Of a stretch of DNA of 64,000 nucleotides, positions 1 to 9,401 are shown in pieces (positions within the stretch are counted from its first letter, which is position 1; each line of letters begins with the position of its first letter). The stretch comes from Oxalobacteraceae bacterium (GTDB taxonomy: Bacteria; Pseudomonadota; Gammaproteobacteria; Burkholderiales; Burkholderiaceae_D), in contig JABTBR010000015.1 of the NCBI GenBank assembly GCA_013284265.1, positions 1 through 64,000 on the forward strand, given 5' to 3'. The notes under the pieces are model-generated. The model saw only the letters and a list, made by a program, of their open reading frames with translations. It did no database searches and was not told the DNA's origin. The position numbers were made by a program, and so were the translations under genes.

Positions 1-18
1 CCCCCCCCCCCCCCCCCC
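1..18. other. C homopolymer at the window edge
   Basis: Eighteen consecutive C residues open the window. They run into an otherwise ordinary coding region and would translate as a glycine run on the minus strand. This looks like a sequencing or assembly end artefact rather than biology, although a true glycine-rich tail cannot be excluded. Confidence 0.6.
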
Positions 19-2028
19 GCCCGTCATGTCGGATTTATAGACCCGCAGCGAGCCGCCCAGCATCTCGTTGTACTGCTGCATATTCTTCAGATAGGACGCC
101 ATGCGCGCAGGTGCCACCCGGTCCTCCAACGTGGCCAGCGCCACCTTGATGTGCAGCGCACGCTTGTCCACCTCAAGCGTGCGCACCAGCCGGAACGCCT
201 GATCGTCCACCGAGCGGGTCTGGCTGCCCGGGTTCATTGCGAAGCTGGCCGGCAGCGTAACTGTCAGATCGTATTCCCGCGCCTCGGGAAATAGCGGTAT
301 CAGCAACGGCTGGCTGCGGCGCGCATTGCCGGGCGGGGCGAACAACTCGCTCAAATTGCTCGGCGTATAGCTCATGCCCCAACTTTCACCATCGGCGCTG
401 GGCGCGAACAGATTTGGCACCCGGTGCCGCGCTTCGAGCATGAAGACATTGCGTTCGCGGTCATCCTCCACCTTGGGGTCGGCCACCAGTTGCGCTTCCG
501 GATAGCGCTTGACCAGCGCCCCTTCGTACGCCTTGCGCAATTCCTGCTTGCTCAAGCGCGCCAACTGAATCCGGGCATTTTCAGCGGCCACGCCGAGTAG
601 CTCGATGCGCTCGACCAGCGTGGCCGGCTGATCCATGGCGGCGACCTCGATGCGTTCGATGCGGCGCCCGCGCGTGGCCTCGGCCGGCGGCTGCGGAATG
701 GTACGCAAGGCGCCGCTGCCGGGCTGCACCACCAACACCTGGCGCCCGCCATGGCTTTGCCCCATGCGCTCCAGCGCACCGTACTGGCCGCTGCGCGTGG
801 GGTCGAGAAAGTATTCCTTGCCATTGACCTTGACGACCACAATGGCATGATCGAACAGCGTCGGCGAGGGCAGCAGCTGAGCCAGTCCGCCGCTGGAATA
901 ACTGGGCACCAGCACCGGATAGGCTTCGATACCCAGCGCACGCAGCATCGTTACGGCCAGCAGTGATTTATCCTTGCAGTCGCCATAGCGCCGCTCCAAT
1001 ACCTGGGCCGGCGCGAACGGACGGTGCGAATTTTCACCCAGTGACACCGACAGATAACGGATCTCGTTCTGCACGAATTCCAGCACCTTGGCGACCGCCT
1101 CTTCGCGCGTTTTGGCGGCACGCGCGGCGCGCAGCGGCGCTTCCAGCACGGCCGGCGCGGTTTGCGCGGAAAACAGCTCCAGTGCCCAGGCATTCACACT
1201 GGCCCAGTCGAGGAAATCGGAAAACTGCAGCCAGCGGAACTGTTGCACATCGGTCGGCACATAGGACTCGCCCAGCACGGCGGGCATGGCCGCCGCTTCG
1301 AAGCGCAGCAGCGTGCGGCCATTGCGGCTGAGCGCGGACTGGCGAGGTGCGTTAGCGCCTGCGCCGCCTATCAGGCGGTAGTCGAGCACTTTATCTGCCG
1401 GCATATCGATCGACACCCGCCGCAACGCCACCGGCGAACCGTAATCCCACTGGGCCGTATCCATCACATGCTGGCCAAACACCGGGTTCTGGCCGCTCAC
1501 CGAGTACTCGATCTCCAGGGTGTCGCCCACCCGCAGGTCGGTAGTGACAATCTGCGCAGTGACGCTGCCATCGTAGACACCCTGCTCCAGGCCGCGCTCG
1601 CGCTGCAGGAAGCGGATATCGGCCGAGGCGAGCTTGTCGACGGTCTCCTTGCCGCGCAGGATGGCCAGCTTGTGCAATTGCACCCGCTGGTAGGCCGGCT
1701 GGAATTCAATATCGATCTGCCCCAGTTGTCCCAAGGCGGAGGCTTCATGCGCGACGATGGCGCGATGCTGATAGTAGGCGGGGGTGTCGGCGACATGAAA
1801 CTGCAGGTCGGCCAGCCGGATGCTGAGCGCCTCGACCGCGGTTTCGGCCGGAATGGTCGTCATCCGTTCGACCCAGGCCGGTACCGGCGCGCCCCGCTCA
1901 AAGGCCTGTTCGGCCCGCGGCGGCGTGGTCAGCGAGGACGTCTGTGCGACGGCGCCCTGCGGTGTCGGAGTAAGGCAAAGGATGGCCAGGGCCGCGGCGA
2001 CGATGCGCCGTGTCAGATAGGAGGGCAT
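1..2028 (-). CDS. DUF3857 / transglutaminase-like protein, C-terminus off the window
   Basis: An open minus-strand frame runs from an ATG at 2028 to the window edge with no stop, about 676 codons. The N-terminus is a signal peptide (MPSYLTRRIVAAALAILCL...). It is followed by a DUF3857-type beta domain (about residues 60-300) with phrases such as GDTLEIEYSV. A transglutaminase-core domain around residues 330-430 carries the GDCKDKS motif with the presumed catalytic Cys, and a downstream FDHAIV stretch supplies the His region. Family members are exported or periplasmic proteins of about 650-700 residues with a papain-like fold, so only a short tail should be missing. Their substrates are mostly unknown. 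It is divergent from the kinase gene at 2249. Confidence 0.85.
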   Translation of the reverse strand, partial: MPSYLTRRIVAAALAILCLTPTPQGAVAQTSSLTTPPRAEQAFERGAPVPAWVERMTTIPAETAVEALSIRLADLQFHVADTPAYYQHRAIVAHEASALGQLGQIDIEFQPAYQRVQLHKLAILRGKETVDKLASADIRFLQRERGLEQGVYDGSVTAQIVTTDLRVGDTLEIEYSVSGQNPVFGQHVMDTAQWDYGSPVALRRVSIDMPADKVLDYRLIGGAGANAPRQSALSRNGRTLLRFEAAAMPAVLGESYVPTDVQQFRWLQFSDFLDWASVNAWALELFSAQTAPAVLEAPLRAARAAKTREEAVAKVLEFVQNEIRYLSVSLGENSHRPFAPAQVLERRYGDCKDKSLLAVTMLRALGIEAYPVLVPSYSSGGLAQLLPSPTLFDHAIVVVKVNGKEYFLDPTRSGQYGALERMGQSHGGRQVLVVQPGSGALRTIPQPPAEATRGRRIERIEVAAMDQPATLVERIELLGVAAENARIQLARLSKQELRKAYEGALVKRYPEAQLVADPKVEDDRERNVFMLEARHRVPNLFAPSADGESWGMSYTPSNLSELFAPPGNARRSQPLLIPLFPEAREYDLTVTLPASFAMNPGSQTRSVDDQAFRLVRTLEVDKRALHIKVALATLEDRVAPARMASYLKNMQQYNEMLGGSLRVYKSDMTGGGGGGG

Positions 2029-2248
2029 GGGTGAGGGAAGAAAGGCGTGGATACCAATAAAGCAACGCGCGTTACCTTAACACAATTCTTATCAAGTTGA
2101 CAGGCTATGGCCCTTGGCCCCGATCCCGCCAGGTCCGCACGGTCGGCGGCAACTATGGGCGCGTATTTTGCTTATTCATGAAGGAGTACTGCCATCCCAT
2201 CACCAGAACGGTGCACAGCACCTGTTCCCTTCCCACAGGCCAATAAAA

Positions 2249-5200
2249 ATGACGGTGTCTGCACCAAATTCGCGCATGGCCGAGCCGGAACCGCCGCAGC
2301 GTATCGTCAAGATCCGGCGCGACTACAACACCTGGGTCGCCAACGAAACCATCGAGGATTACGCGCTGCGCTATACGCCGCGCTCCTTCCGCAAGTGGTC
2401 GGTGGCGCGCGTGTCGAACACCGCCTTCGGTGCCATCTCCTTCCTGGTGCTCGAAGCGATCGGTGGCACCATCACCGTCAATTACGGCTTCATCAACGCC
2501 TTCTGGGCCATCCTGGCGGTGGGCCTGATCATCTTCCTGACCGGCCTGCCGATCAGCTACTACGCCGCCACATACGGCGTGGACATGGACTTGCTGACGC
2601 GCGGCGCCGGCTTCGGCTACATCGGCTCGACCATCTCCTCCTTCGTCTACGCCTCCTTCACCTTCATCCTGTTCGCGCTGGAGGCGGCCATCATGGCCTA
2701 CGCGCTGGAGCTGTATTTCCATCTGCCGCTCTGGCTGGGCTATATGGTCAGCGCCCTGCTGGTGATCCCGCTGGTCACGCACGGCGTGACCCTGATCAGC
2801 CGCATCCAGATGATCACCCAGCCGGTCTGGCTGCTGCTGCTGGCGCTGCCCTTTATCGCCATCCTCGCCAGGAAGCCGGAACTGCTCACGCAGCTGACGC
2901 AGTTCGCCGGCCAGTCGCCGGAAAACGGCCAGTTCAGCTGGCGCATGTTCGGCGCCGCCACCGCCGTGGGCGTGGCCCTGATCACCCAGATCGGCGAACA
3001 GGTGGATTTTTTGCGCTTCATGCCCGAGAAGACCGCGCGGAACCGGGTGCGCTGGCATCTGGGCGTGCTGATCGCCGGACCGGGCTGGATCTTGCTCGGC
3101 ATCGCCAAGATGCTGGGCGGCGCCCTGCTCGCGCTGCTGGCCATCGAGGGCGGCGCCACGCTGCTGCAGGCCGTCAATCCGAACCAGATGTACCTGGCCG
3201 GCTTTCAGCAGGTGTTCTCCAGCCCCACCGCCGCCGTGCTGGTGACGGCCTGTTTTGTCATCATCTCCCAGGTCAAGATCAATATGACCAATGCCTACGC
3301 CGGTTCGCTGGCCTGGTCCAACTTCTTCGCGCGCCTGACCCATAGCCATCCGGGCCGGGTGGTGTGGGCCGTGTTCAACGCACTGATCGCGGTGCTGCTG
3401 ATGGAGCTCGATGTATTCCAGGCGCTCGATCAGGTACTGGGCCTGTACTCGAATATCGCCATCTCCTGGATCACCGCCGTGGTGGCCGACCTGGTGGTCA
3501 ACAAGCCGCTGGGCCTGAGCCCGAAGGGCATCGAATTCCGCCGCGCCTATCTGTACGACATCAATCCGGTCGGCGTGGGCGCGATGCTGCTGGCGTCAAC
3601 GCTGTCGGTGGCGGCCTTCGCCGGCCTGTTCGGCGCGCAGGCGCAAGCCTTCTCCGCCTTCATCGCCCTGGTCACGGCCTTACTGGCTTCCCCGCTGATC
3701 GCCTGGGCCACGCGCGGCAAATACTACATCGCCCGCAAGGCCCAGTCCTTCGGTGCCGGCACCCGCAGCAAGGTGTGCTGCATCTGCGAGAAGGAATACG
3801 AAACCGAGGACATGGCACACTGCCCGGCCTATCAGGGACCGATCTGCTCCCTGTGCTGCTGCCTCGATGCGCGCTGCAACGATATCTGCAAGCCGCACGC
3901 GCGCTTTTCCAGCCAATGGGAAGGCGCGATGAAGGTACTGCTGCCCAAGTCGATGTGGCCCTATATGACCAGCGGCCTTGGCCACTATCTGCTGCTGATG
4001 ATCGTCACGCTGCTGTTCCTGGCTGGCTTGCTCAGCCTGATCTATATACACGAGGAGACGGTGCTGATCGACGCCGGCTCCACGCTGCTGCCGCAGCTGC
4101 GGCTGGCCTTCCTGAAGATCTTCGGCGCGCTGGTGCTGGCCAGCGGCATCGTCGCGTGGTGGCTGGTGCTCACCAGCGAAAGCCGCCGCGTGGCGCAGGA
4201 AGAATCGAACCGCCAGACCGGCCTGCTGACGCGCGAGATCGCGCTGCACAGCCAGACCGACGCCCAGCTGCAGCAGGCCAAGAAACAGGCCGACCACGCC
4301 AACCAGGCCAAGAGCCGCTACATCGCCGGCATCAGCCACGAGATCCGCACGCCGCTCAACAGCATCCTCGGCTATGCCCAGCTGCTCGACAACGACCCCT
4401 CGATCCCCGAGCACCGCCAGCAGGCCATCCGCGTGATTCGCGGCAGCGGCGAGCATCTGCTGTCGCTGATCGAAGGCACGCTCGATATCGCCCGCATCGA
4501 AGGCGGCAAGTTCAGCTTCGACATCAAGGAGCTCAAGTTCCCCGACTTCATCGGCCAGCTGGTGCGCATGTTCGAGCAGCAGGCCAGCGCCAAGGGCTTG
4601 AGCTTCCGCTATGAGCTGACGGGCGAGCTGCCGCGCATCGTGCGCGCCGACCGCAAGCGCCTGGGCCAGATCCTGATCAATATCCTCGGCAACGCGGTCA
4701 AGTTCACCCAGCACGGCGGCATCGTGTTCCGGGTGCGCTACGCGCGCGACATGGCCAGCTTCGATATCGAGGACAGCGGGCCCGGTATTCTGGCCAGCGA
4801 GACCGAGCATATCTTCGAGCCCTTCTCGCGCGGCAGCGCGGGCGAACATGCCAGCGCCGCCGGCACCGGGCTCGGTCTGCCGATCAGCAAGATGCTGACG
4901 CAGCTGATGGGCGGCCAGCTCACGCTGGACAGCACACCCGGCATGGGCAGCGTATTTCAGATCCGCCTGCTGCTGCCGCGCGTGCACAGCGACGCCCGCT
5001 CCGATGAGGTGCCCGAACTGGTACGCAGCGGCTATCTGGGCGCGCGCCGCAGGATACTGGTGGTGGACAATGAGCAGGTCGACCGCGAGCTGCTGGTCAA
5101 CATCCTCGCACCGCTGGGCTTCGAGATGGCGCAGGCCGAATCCGGCCTCGATTGCGTGAGCAGCTATGCCGCCTTCGGGCCGGACCTGATCCTGATGGAC

Positions 5201-5686
5201 CTGGCCATGCCCGGCATGGACGGCTGGGAAGCGAGCCGCATCATCCGCAGGCAGCACCAGTCGGCGGTGCCGATCATGATCGTCTCGGCCAATGCCTACG
5301 ACAAAGGGTTGGACAACCCGGCCGGCATAGTCGCCGAAGACTTCATCGTCAAGCCGGTCAACGTGGCCGAACTGCTGGAACGGATAGGCCGCCGCCTGCA
5401 ACTGGAATGGATTACCCATGCGGGACCGAAGGGCATCAGCAGCGAGATCGTGGCTGACAAGCCCGCCCTGCTGTTCCCGCCGCCAGAACAACTAGCCGCG
5501 CTGCGTGCGCAGCTCAAGCTCGGCTATATACGCGGCATCAGCCGCCAGCTCGACGCCATCCATGCGCTGGGGCCGCAATACGGCGCCTTCATCGACGCCA
5601 TGCGCGGCTACGCCACGCGTTTTCAGCTCGACGCGATGGCCCATTTTTTAGACAAAGGAGATCACCATGGCGCTCAAGCCGTTTGA
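2249..5686 (+). CDS. NCS1-type permease fused to a Cys-rich segment and a hybrid histidine kinase
   Basis: This is a 1145-residue transporter-sensor fusion. Residues about 20-495 are a 12-helix NCS1 (nucleobase/allantoin/hydantoin) permease-like module, starting WVANETIEDYALRYTPRSF. Residues 510-547 hold ten cysteines (CCIC ... CSLCCC ... C...C). Two further membrane helices, a coiled coil, HisKA (SHEIRTPLNS, phospho-His at 697), HATPase_c (GTGLGLPISK) and a receiver (phospho-Asp 984 in LMDLAMPGMDGW) follow, with a helical tail. No Hpt domain is visible. The frame is open from 2114; I prefer the ATG at 2249 because the homology-like sequence begins just after it, and 2276 is also possible. 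It overlaps the response regulator by 20 bp. By analogy with CbrA-type SSS-kinase fusions it probably senses a nitrogenous solute at the inner membrane. The ligand is unknown. Confidence 0.88.
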   Translation: MTVSAPNSRMAEPEPPQRIVKIRRDYNTWVANETIEDYALRYTPRSFRKWSVARVSNTAFGAISFLVLEAIGGTITVNYGFINAFWAILAVGLIIFLTGLPISYYAATYGVDMDLLTRGAGFGYIGSTISSFVYASFTFILFALEAAIMAYALELYFHLPLWLGYMVSALLVIPLVTHGVTLISRIQMITQPVWLLLLALPFIAILARKPELLTQLTQFAGQSPENGQFSWRMFGAATAVGVALITQIGEQVDFLRFMPEKTARNRVRWHLGVLIAGPGWILLGIAKMLGGALLALLAIEGGATLLQAVNPNQMYLAGFQQVFSSPTAAVLVTACFVIISQVKINMTNAYAGSLAWSNFFARLTHSHPGRVVWAVFNALIAVLLMELDVFQALDQVLGLYSNIAISWITAVVADLVVNKPLGLSPKGIEFRRAYLYDINPVGVGAMLLASTLSVAAFAGLFGAQAQAFSAFIALVTALLASPLIAWATRGKYYIARKAQSFGAGTRSKVCCICEKEYETEDMAHCPAYQGPICSLCCCLDARCNDICKPHARFSSQWEGAMKVLLPKSMWPYMTSGLGHYLLLMIVTLLFLAGLLSLIYIHEETVLIDAGSTLLPQLRLAFLKIFGALVLASGIVAWWLVLTSESRRVAQEESNRQTGLLTREIALHSQTDAQLQQAKKQADHANQAKSRYIAGISHEIRTPLNSILGYAQLLDNDPSIPEHRQQAIRVIRGSGEHLLSLIEGTLDIARIEGGKFSFDIKELKFPDFIGQLVRMFEQQASAKGLSFRYELTGELPRIVRADRKRLGQILINILGNAVKFTQHGGIVFRVRYARDMASFDIEDSGPGILASETEHIFEPFSRGSAGEHASAAGTGLGLPISKMLTQLMGGQLTLDSTPGMGSVFQIRLLLPRVHSDARSDEVPELVRSGYLGARRRILVVDNEQVDRELLVNILAPLGFEMAQAESGLDCVSSYAAFGPDLILMDLAMPGMDGWEASRIIRRQHQSAVPIMIVSANAYDKGLDNPAGIVAEDFIVKPVNVAELLERIGRRLQLEWITHAGPKGISSEIVADKPALLFPPPEQLAALRAQLKLGYIRGISRQLDAIHALGPQYGAFIDAMRGYATRFQLDAMAHFLDKGDHHGAQAV

Positions 5687-6656
5687 CCGCCGCGCCGGCC
5701 ATATAGTGCTGATCGTGGACGACGTCCCGGAAAACCTGGCCGTGCTGCACGACGCGCTGGACGAATCGGGTTACACCGTACTGGTGGCCAACAGCGGCGC
5801 CGCCGCGCTAGAGCGGGCCAGCGACGTGGTGCCCGACATCATCCTGCTCGACGCGGTGATGCCCGGCATGGACGGCTTCGAAGTCTGCCGCCGCCTGCGC
5901 GCGCAGATCGCCACCCGCAGCATCCCCGTCATCTTCATGACCGGGCTGACCGAGACCGAGCACGTGCTGGCCGCCTTCGACGCGGGCGGCACCGACTATG
6001 TCAGCAAGCCGGTGCGCCAGAGCGAGGTGATCGCCCGCATCAGCGCCCATCTGCAAACGGCGCGGTTGATGAATCAGGCACGCAGCGCGCTGGACGCCTT
6101 CGGCAACGCGGTGCTGGCGGTGACGCCGCACAATGGCCGCATCGTCTGGCAGACACCGCTGGCGCGCCAGTGGATGCAGCATTACTTCAGCGAGGCCGGG
6201 ACGGTAGACGGCAGGGACAACGCCGACACCCCGGCGGCACTGGCCGGCTGGTTCGCCGCCACCGCCCAGGCCCGCGCCGCCGGGCAGGAGCCGGCCCAGC
6301 TGACCATCACGCAAGGCGCCACCCGCCTGATTTTCCACGCGGCCGACACCAGCGACCATGAGCAGTGGATGATCGTGCTGCGCGAGGAGTCGGATACGGC
6401 GCAGGTGCAGGCCTTGATGGCCCTGTTCCGCCTGACCCAGCGCGAGTCCGAGGTGCTGCACTGGGTCATCAAGGGCAAGACCAACAAGGATATCGGCGAC
6501 ATCCTGGGCACCAGTCCGCGTACGGTGAACAAGCACCTGGAGCATGTGTTCGTCAAACTGGGGGTGGAGACGCGCACCGCCGCCGCCTCGCTGGCGATGA
6601 ACCGGGTGCGTGGCGCGATGCAGGAGGGTGGAACGCTGGCGGCGGCCGACGCCTGA
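5667..6656 (+). CDS. Response regulator, receiver plus LuxR-type HTH
   Basis: This 329-residue regulator has an N-terminal receiver (residues 12-130) with acidic pair D18/D19, phospho-acceptor D62 in LLDAVMPGMDG and Lys in SKPV. A middle region of about 110 residues shows no clear domain. A LuxR/NarL helix-turn-helix lies at about 255-305 (LTQRESEVLHWVIKGKTNKDI ... SPRTVNKHLEHVFVKLGV). The start is set by a strong AAAGGAG at 5654-5660, seven bases before ATG. It overlaps the 3' end of the permease-kinase gene, so the two are almost certainly co-translated partners. It ends tail-to-tail with urtE, making the porin-urt operon its obvious candidate target (inference). Confidence 0.92.
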   Translation: MALKPFDRRAGHIVLIVDDVPENLAVLHDALDESGYTVLVANSGAAALERASDVVPDIILLDAVMPGMDGFEVCRRLRAQIATRSIPVIFMTGLTETEHVLAAFDAGGTDYVSKPVRQSEVIARISAHLQTARLMNQARSALDAFGNAVLAVTPHNGRIVWQTPLARQWMQHYFSEAGTVDGRDNADTPAALAGWFAATAQARAAGQEPAQLTITQGATRLIFHAADTSDHEQWMIVLREESDTAQVQALMALFRLTQRESEVLHWVIKGKTNKDIGDILGTSPRTVNKHLEHVFVKLGVETRTAAASLAMNRVRGAMQEGGTLAAADA

Positions 6657-6675
6657 GCGCCACAGACAATGACCG

Positions 6676-6765
6676 AAACCCACGGCAAAGTGCCGCTTTT
6701 TAAACCCAGGGCGTAAATCTGGGGTCTGACCCGGCGGGTCAGACCCCGGCTCTTTGCCGTGGGTT
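6676..6765. repeat. Palindromic intergenic element, copy 1
   Basis: Outer inverted repeat arms (AAACCCACGGCAAAG at 6676-6690 and CTTTGCCGTGGGTT at 6752-6765) enclose a perfect 27-bp inner hairpin at 6721-6747. Its stem is GGGGTCTGACCC with loop GGC. A degenerate extra arm (AAACCCAGGGCGTAAA) lies at about 6703-6718. It sits between the convergent ends of the response regulator and urtE, so it may also act as a bidirectional terminator, although no U-run follows. Confidence 0.85.
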
Positions 6766-6781
6766 CAAGCATGCGTAAACC

Positions 6782-7480
6782 CTACACCGCCAGATGCCGT
6801 TTCACGTTCTCGCCATCCATCTCCTCCGGCGCACCGGCTGCCACCACTTCCCCGCGCGACAGCACCACGAACTTGTCCGCCAGCGCCCGCGCGAAATCAA
6901 AATACTGCTCGCACAGCAGAATCCCCATGTCGCCGCGCTCGCGCAGCAGCCGGATCACCCGTTCGATATCCTTGATGATGGACGGCTGTATCCCCTCGGT
7001 CGGTTCATCCAGAATGATCAGCTTGGGCCGCGCCAGCAAAGCGCGCGCAATCGCCAGCTGCTGCTGCTGGCCGCCCGACAGATCGCCGCCGCGCCGCCCC
7101 AGCATCTCCTTCAGCACCGGAAACAGCTCATACACCTCGCCGCTGATGGTCGACGCTTCCCGGCGCGACAAGGTGGCCATGCCCATCAGCAGATTCTCCT
7201 CCACCGTCAGCCGCGCAAAAATCTCCCGCCCCTGCGGCACATAGGCGATACCGGCCGCGGCGCGCTGGTGCGGCTTCAGGCGCGTGATATCGCGTCCGTT
7301 CAAGGTCACCTTGCCCTTGGCGACCGGCAGCACGCCGGTCAGGCACTTCAGCAGCGTGGTCTTGCCCACGCCGTTGCGGCCCAACAGCGTCAGACACTCG
7401 CCCTTTTGCAGCGACAGCGAAATCCCCCGCAGCGTGTGCGAGGAGCCGTAGTACTGGTTCACGTGTTCGACTTGCAGCAT
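6782..7480 (-). CDS. urtE: Urea ABC transporter ATP-binding subunit UrtE
   Basis: This 232-residue LivF-type ATPase has a Walker A GRNGVGKTT at residues 34-42, a LSGGQQQQ signature, Walker B ILDEPTEGIQPSI and the H-loop region replaced by ILLCEQ, as is usual in the LivF/UrtE group. The family hydrolyses ATP at the inner membrane to drive high-affinity urea uptake with UrtB, UrtC and UrtD. It is the last gene of the operon, eight bases after the urtD stop. Downstream is a palindromic element and the convergent response regulator. Confidence 0.93.
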   Translation of the reverse strand: MLQVEHVNQYYGSSHTLRGISLSLQKGECLTLLGRNGVGKTTLLKCLTGVLPVAKGKVTLNGRDITRLKPHQRAAAGIAYVPQGREIFARLTVEENLLMGMATLSRREASTISGEVYELFPVLKEMLGRRGGDLSGGQQQQLAIARALLARPKLIILDEPTEGIQPSIIKDIERVIRLLRERGDMGILLCEQYFDFARALADKFVVLSRGEVVAAGAPEEMDGENVKRHLAV

Positions 7481-7488
7481 GGTTGTTC

Positions 7489-8268
7489 CTATCGTCCCAA
7501 ATAAACTTCGATCACCCGTTCGTCGGCCTGCACCTGGTCCATGCGGCCCTGTGCGAGTACCGATCCTTCGTGCAGCACCGTCACCTTGCCCTGCTGCGCG
7601 ATCTCGGCCACAAAGCCCATGTCGTGCTCCACCACCATGATCGAATGCTTGCCGCGCAACTCATTCAGCAGCTCGGCCGTGCGCGCCGTTTCGGCATCGG
7701 ACATGCCGGCCACTGGCTCATCGAGCAGGATCAGCTGCGGCTCCTGCATCAGCAGCATGCCGATTTCCAGCCACTGCTTCTGGCCATGCGACAGCAAGCC
7801 GGCCAGCCGGTCTTCCTGCCCGTGCAGGCGAATCAGGCGCAGGATCTCCGCGATCTTGTCCTTCTGCTCCGAGTTCAGGCGCCCGAACAGCGTGGGCCGC
7901 ACGCGCTTGTCCATCTTCATGGCCAGTTCCAGGTTCTCGAACACCGTGTGCTGCTCGAATACCGTGGGACGCTGGAACTTGCGGCCGATGCCGGCGTGGG
8001 CGATATCGTATTCCGTCATCCCGGTCAGATCGATCGTCTGGCCGAAGTAGGCGCTACCGGAACTGGGCCGCGTCTTGCCCGTGATGACATCCATCATCGT
8101 GGTCTTGCCCGCGCCGTTAGGTCCGATAATGCAGCGCAGCTCGCCGACCGAAATATCCAGGCTCAGTTTATTCAGCGCCTTGAAGCCATCGAAGGACACC
8201 GTGATCTCGTCCAGGTAAAGGATGGCGCCGTGCGCCGTATCCAGTCCCTCGCGTTTGACTGTACTCAT
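7489..8268 (-). CDS. urtD: Urea ABC transporter ATP-binding subunit UrtD
   Basis: A 259-residue LivG-type ATPase. It carries GPNGAGKTT (Walker A), the variant signature LSHGQKQWLEIGMLL that is typical of UrtD, and LILLDEPVAGM (Walker B), followed by VVEHDMGFV (His switch). The frame stays open upstream to 8739, but that extension is a shadow of urtC. The ATG at 8268 overlaps the urtC stop by four bases (ATGA), which indicates translational coupling. It is the second ATPase of the heterodimer that powers urea import. Confidence 0.94.
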   Translation of the reverse strand: MSTVKREGLDTAHGAILYLDEITVSFDGFKALNKLSLDISVGELRCIIGPNGAGKTTMMDVITGKTRPSSGSAYFGQTIDLTGMTEYDIAHAGIGRKFQRPTVFEQHTVFENLELAMKMDKRVRPTLFGRLNSEQKDKIAEILRLIRLHGQEDRLAGLLSHGQKQWLEIGMLLMQEPQLILLDEPVAGMSDAETARTAELLNELRGKHSIMVVEHDMGFVAEIAQQGKVTVLHEGSVLAQGRMDQVQADERVIEVYLGR

Positions 8269-9401
8269 GCTGCCTCCTTCGCTGGCGCCTCGACAGGTGC
8301 CGCTTCCGTGACGGGAACCGGCTTGCTGCGTTTCAGATTGCCCATCAAACCCAGAATCCCCTTCTGCATAAAGAGTGTCACCAGGATGAACAGCAGTCCC
8401 AGTGCGAACAGCCACAGGTCCGGGAAGGCGGCGGTGAACCAGCTCTTCAAGCCATTGACCGTGAAGGCGCCGATGATCGGCCCGATCAGGGTGCCGCGTC
8501 CGCCCACCGCCGCCCAGATCACCATCTCGATCGAATTCGCCGGCGACATCTCGGACGGATTGATGATGCCCACCTGCGGAACGTACAGCGCACCGGCGAT
8601 CCCGCACAGCACAGCCGACAGCGTCCACACGAACAGCTTGAACCACAGCGGGTTGTAGCCGATGAACATCAGGCGCGACTCGGAATCGCGCACCGCCTGC
8701 AGCACCCGCCCCAGCCTGGAGGTGACGATCCAGCGGCACAGCAGCAGCGCGCCAATCAGCAGCGCCAGCGTGATCAGATACAGCACCGCCTTGGTACCGG
8801 GTGCCGTCACGCTGAAGCCCAGGATGCGCTTGAAGTCGGTGAAGCCGTTGTTCCCGCCGAAGCCGGTATCGTTACGGAAGAACAGCAGCATGAAGGCATA
8901 GGTCATGGCCTGGGTGATGATCGAGAAGTACACACCCTTGATGCGCGAGCGGAAGGCGAAGTAGCCAAACACGAACGCCAGTAGGCCCGGCACCAGTACC
9001 ACCAGCGCCATGCAGTACCAGAAGCTGTCCGTCATGGCCCAGTACCAGGGATAGGTTTTCCAGTCGAGGAAGACCATGAAGTCGGGTAGCGTGCTTTGGT
9101 AGACGCCATCGCGGCCAATGGCGCGCATCAGATACATGCCATGGGCATAGGCACCCAGCGCGAAGAACACGCCGTGGCCGAGCGACAGGATGCCGGTATA
9201 ACCCCACACCAGATCGAGCGCCAGCGCTGCCAGCGCGTAGCACATGAATTTACCCACCAGGCCCATCGCATAACTCGACACGTGCAGCGCATGGCCGTCC
9301 GGGAAAGCCAGGTTGAGCAGCGGCAGCAGCGCGGCGGTCACCACAAACACGCCGACACCGATCCAGGCGGGCCGGGAGAACAAGGAAGGCGCGCCGCTCA
9401 T
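8265..9401 (-). CDS. urtC: Urea ABC transporter permease UrtC
   Basis: A 378-residue LivM-type inner-membrane permease with about ten hydrophobic segments, e.g. SYAMGLVGKFMCYALAALALDLVWGYTG. It contains the family phrase GYNPLWFKLFVWTLSAVLCGIAGALY and WAAVGGRGTLIGPIIGA. It overlaps urtB and urtD by four bases each, as expected for a tightly coupled urtBCDE block. The C-terminal tail is charged and Ala/Pro-rich (PVPVTEAAPVEAPAKEAA), which is unremarkable in this group. Confidence 0.94.
   Translation of the reverse strand: MSGAPSLFSRPAWIGVGVFVVTAALLPLLNLAFPDGHALHVSSYAMGLVGKFMCYALAALALDLVWGYTGILSLGHGVFFALGAYAHGMYLMRAIGRDGVYQSTLPDFMVFLDWKTYPWYWAMTDSFWYCMALVVLVPGLLAFVFGYFAFRSRIKGVYFSIITQAMTYAFMLLFFRNDTGFGGNNGFTDFKRILGFSVTAPGTKAVLYLITLALLIGALLLCRWIVTSRLGRVLQAVRDSESRLMFIGYNPLWFKLFVWTLSAVLCGIAGALYVPQVGIINPSEMSPANSIEMVIWAAVGGRGTLIGPIIGAFTVNGLKSWFTAAFPDLWLFALGLLFILVTLFMQKGILGLMGNLKRSKPVPVTEAAPVEAPAKEAA

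Noticed and set aside
2153..5491. Long minus-strand open frames (398 and 603 codons) opposite the permease-kinase gene
   Set aside because: They are rich in Asp/Gly/His/Gln/Arg, have no domains and mirror the codon phase of the real gene, as expected from high-GC antisense frames.
8269..8739. N-terminal extension of urtD
   Set aside because: It is the urtC coding sequence read in another frame; the ATGA overlap at 8265-8268 sets the urtD start.
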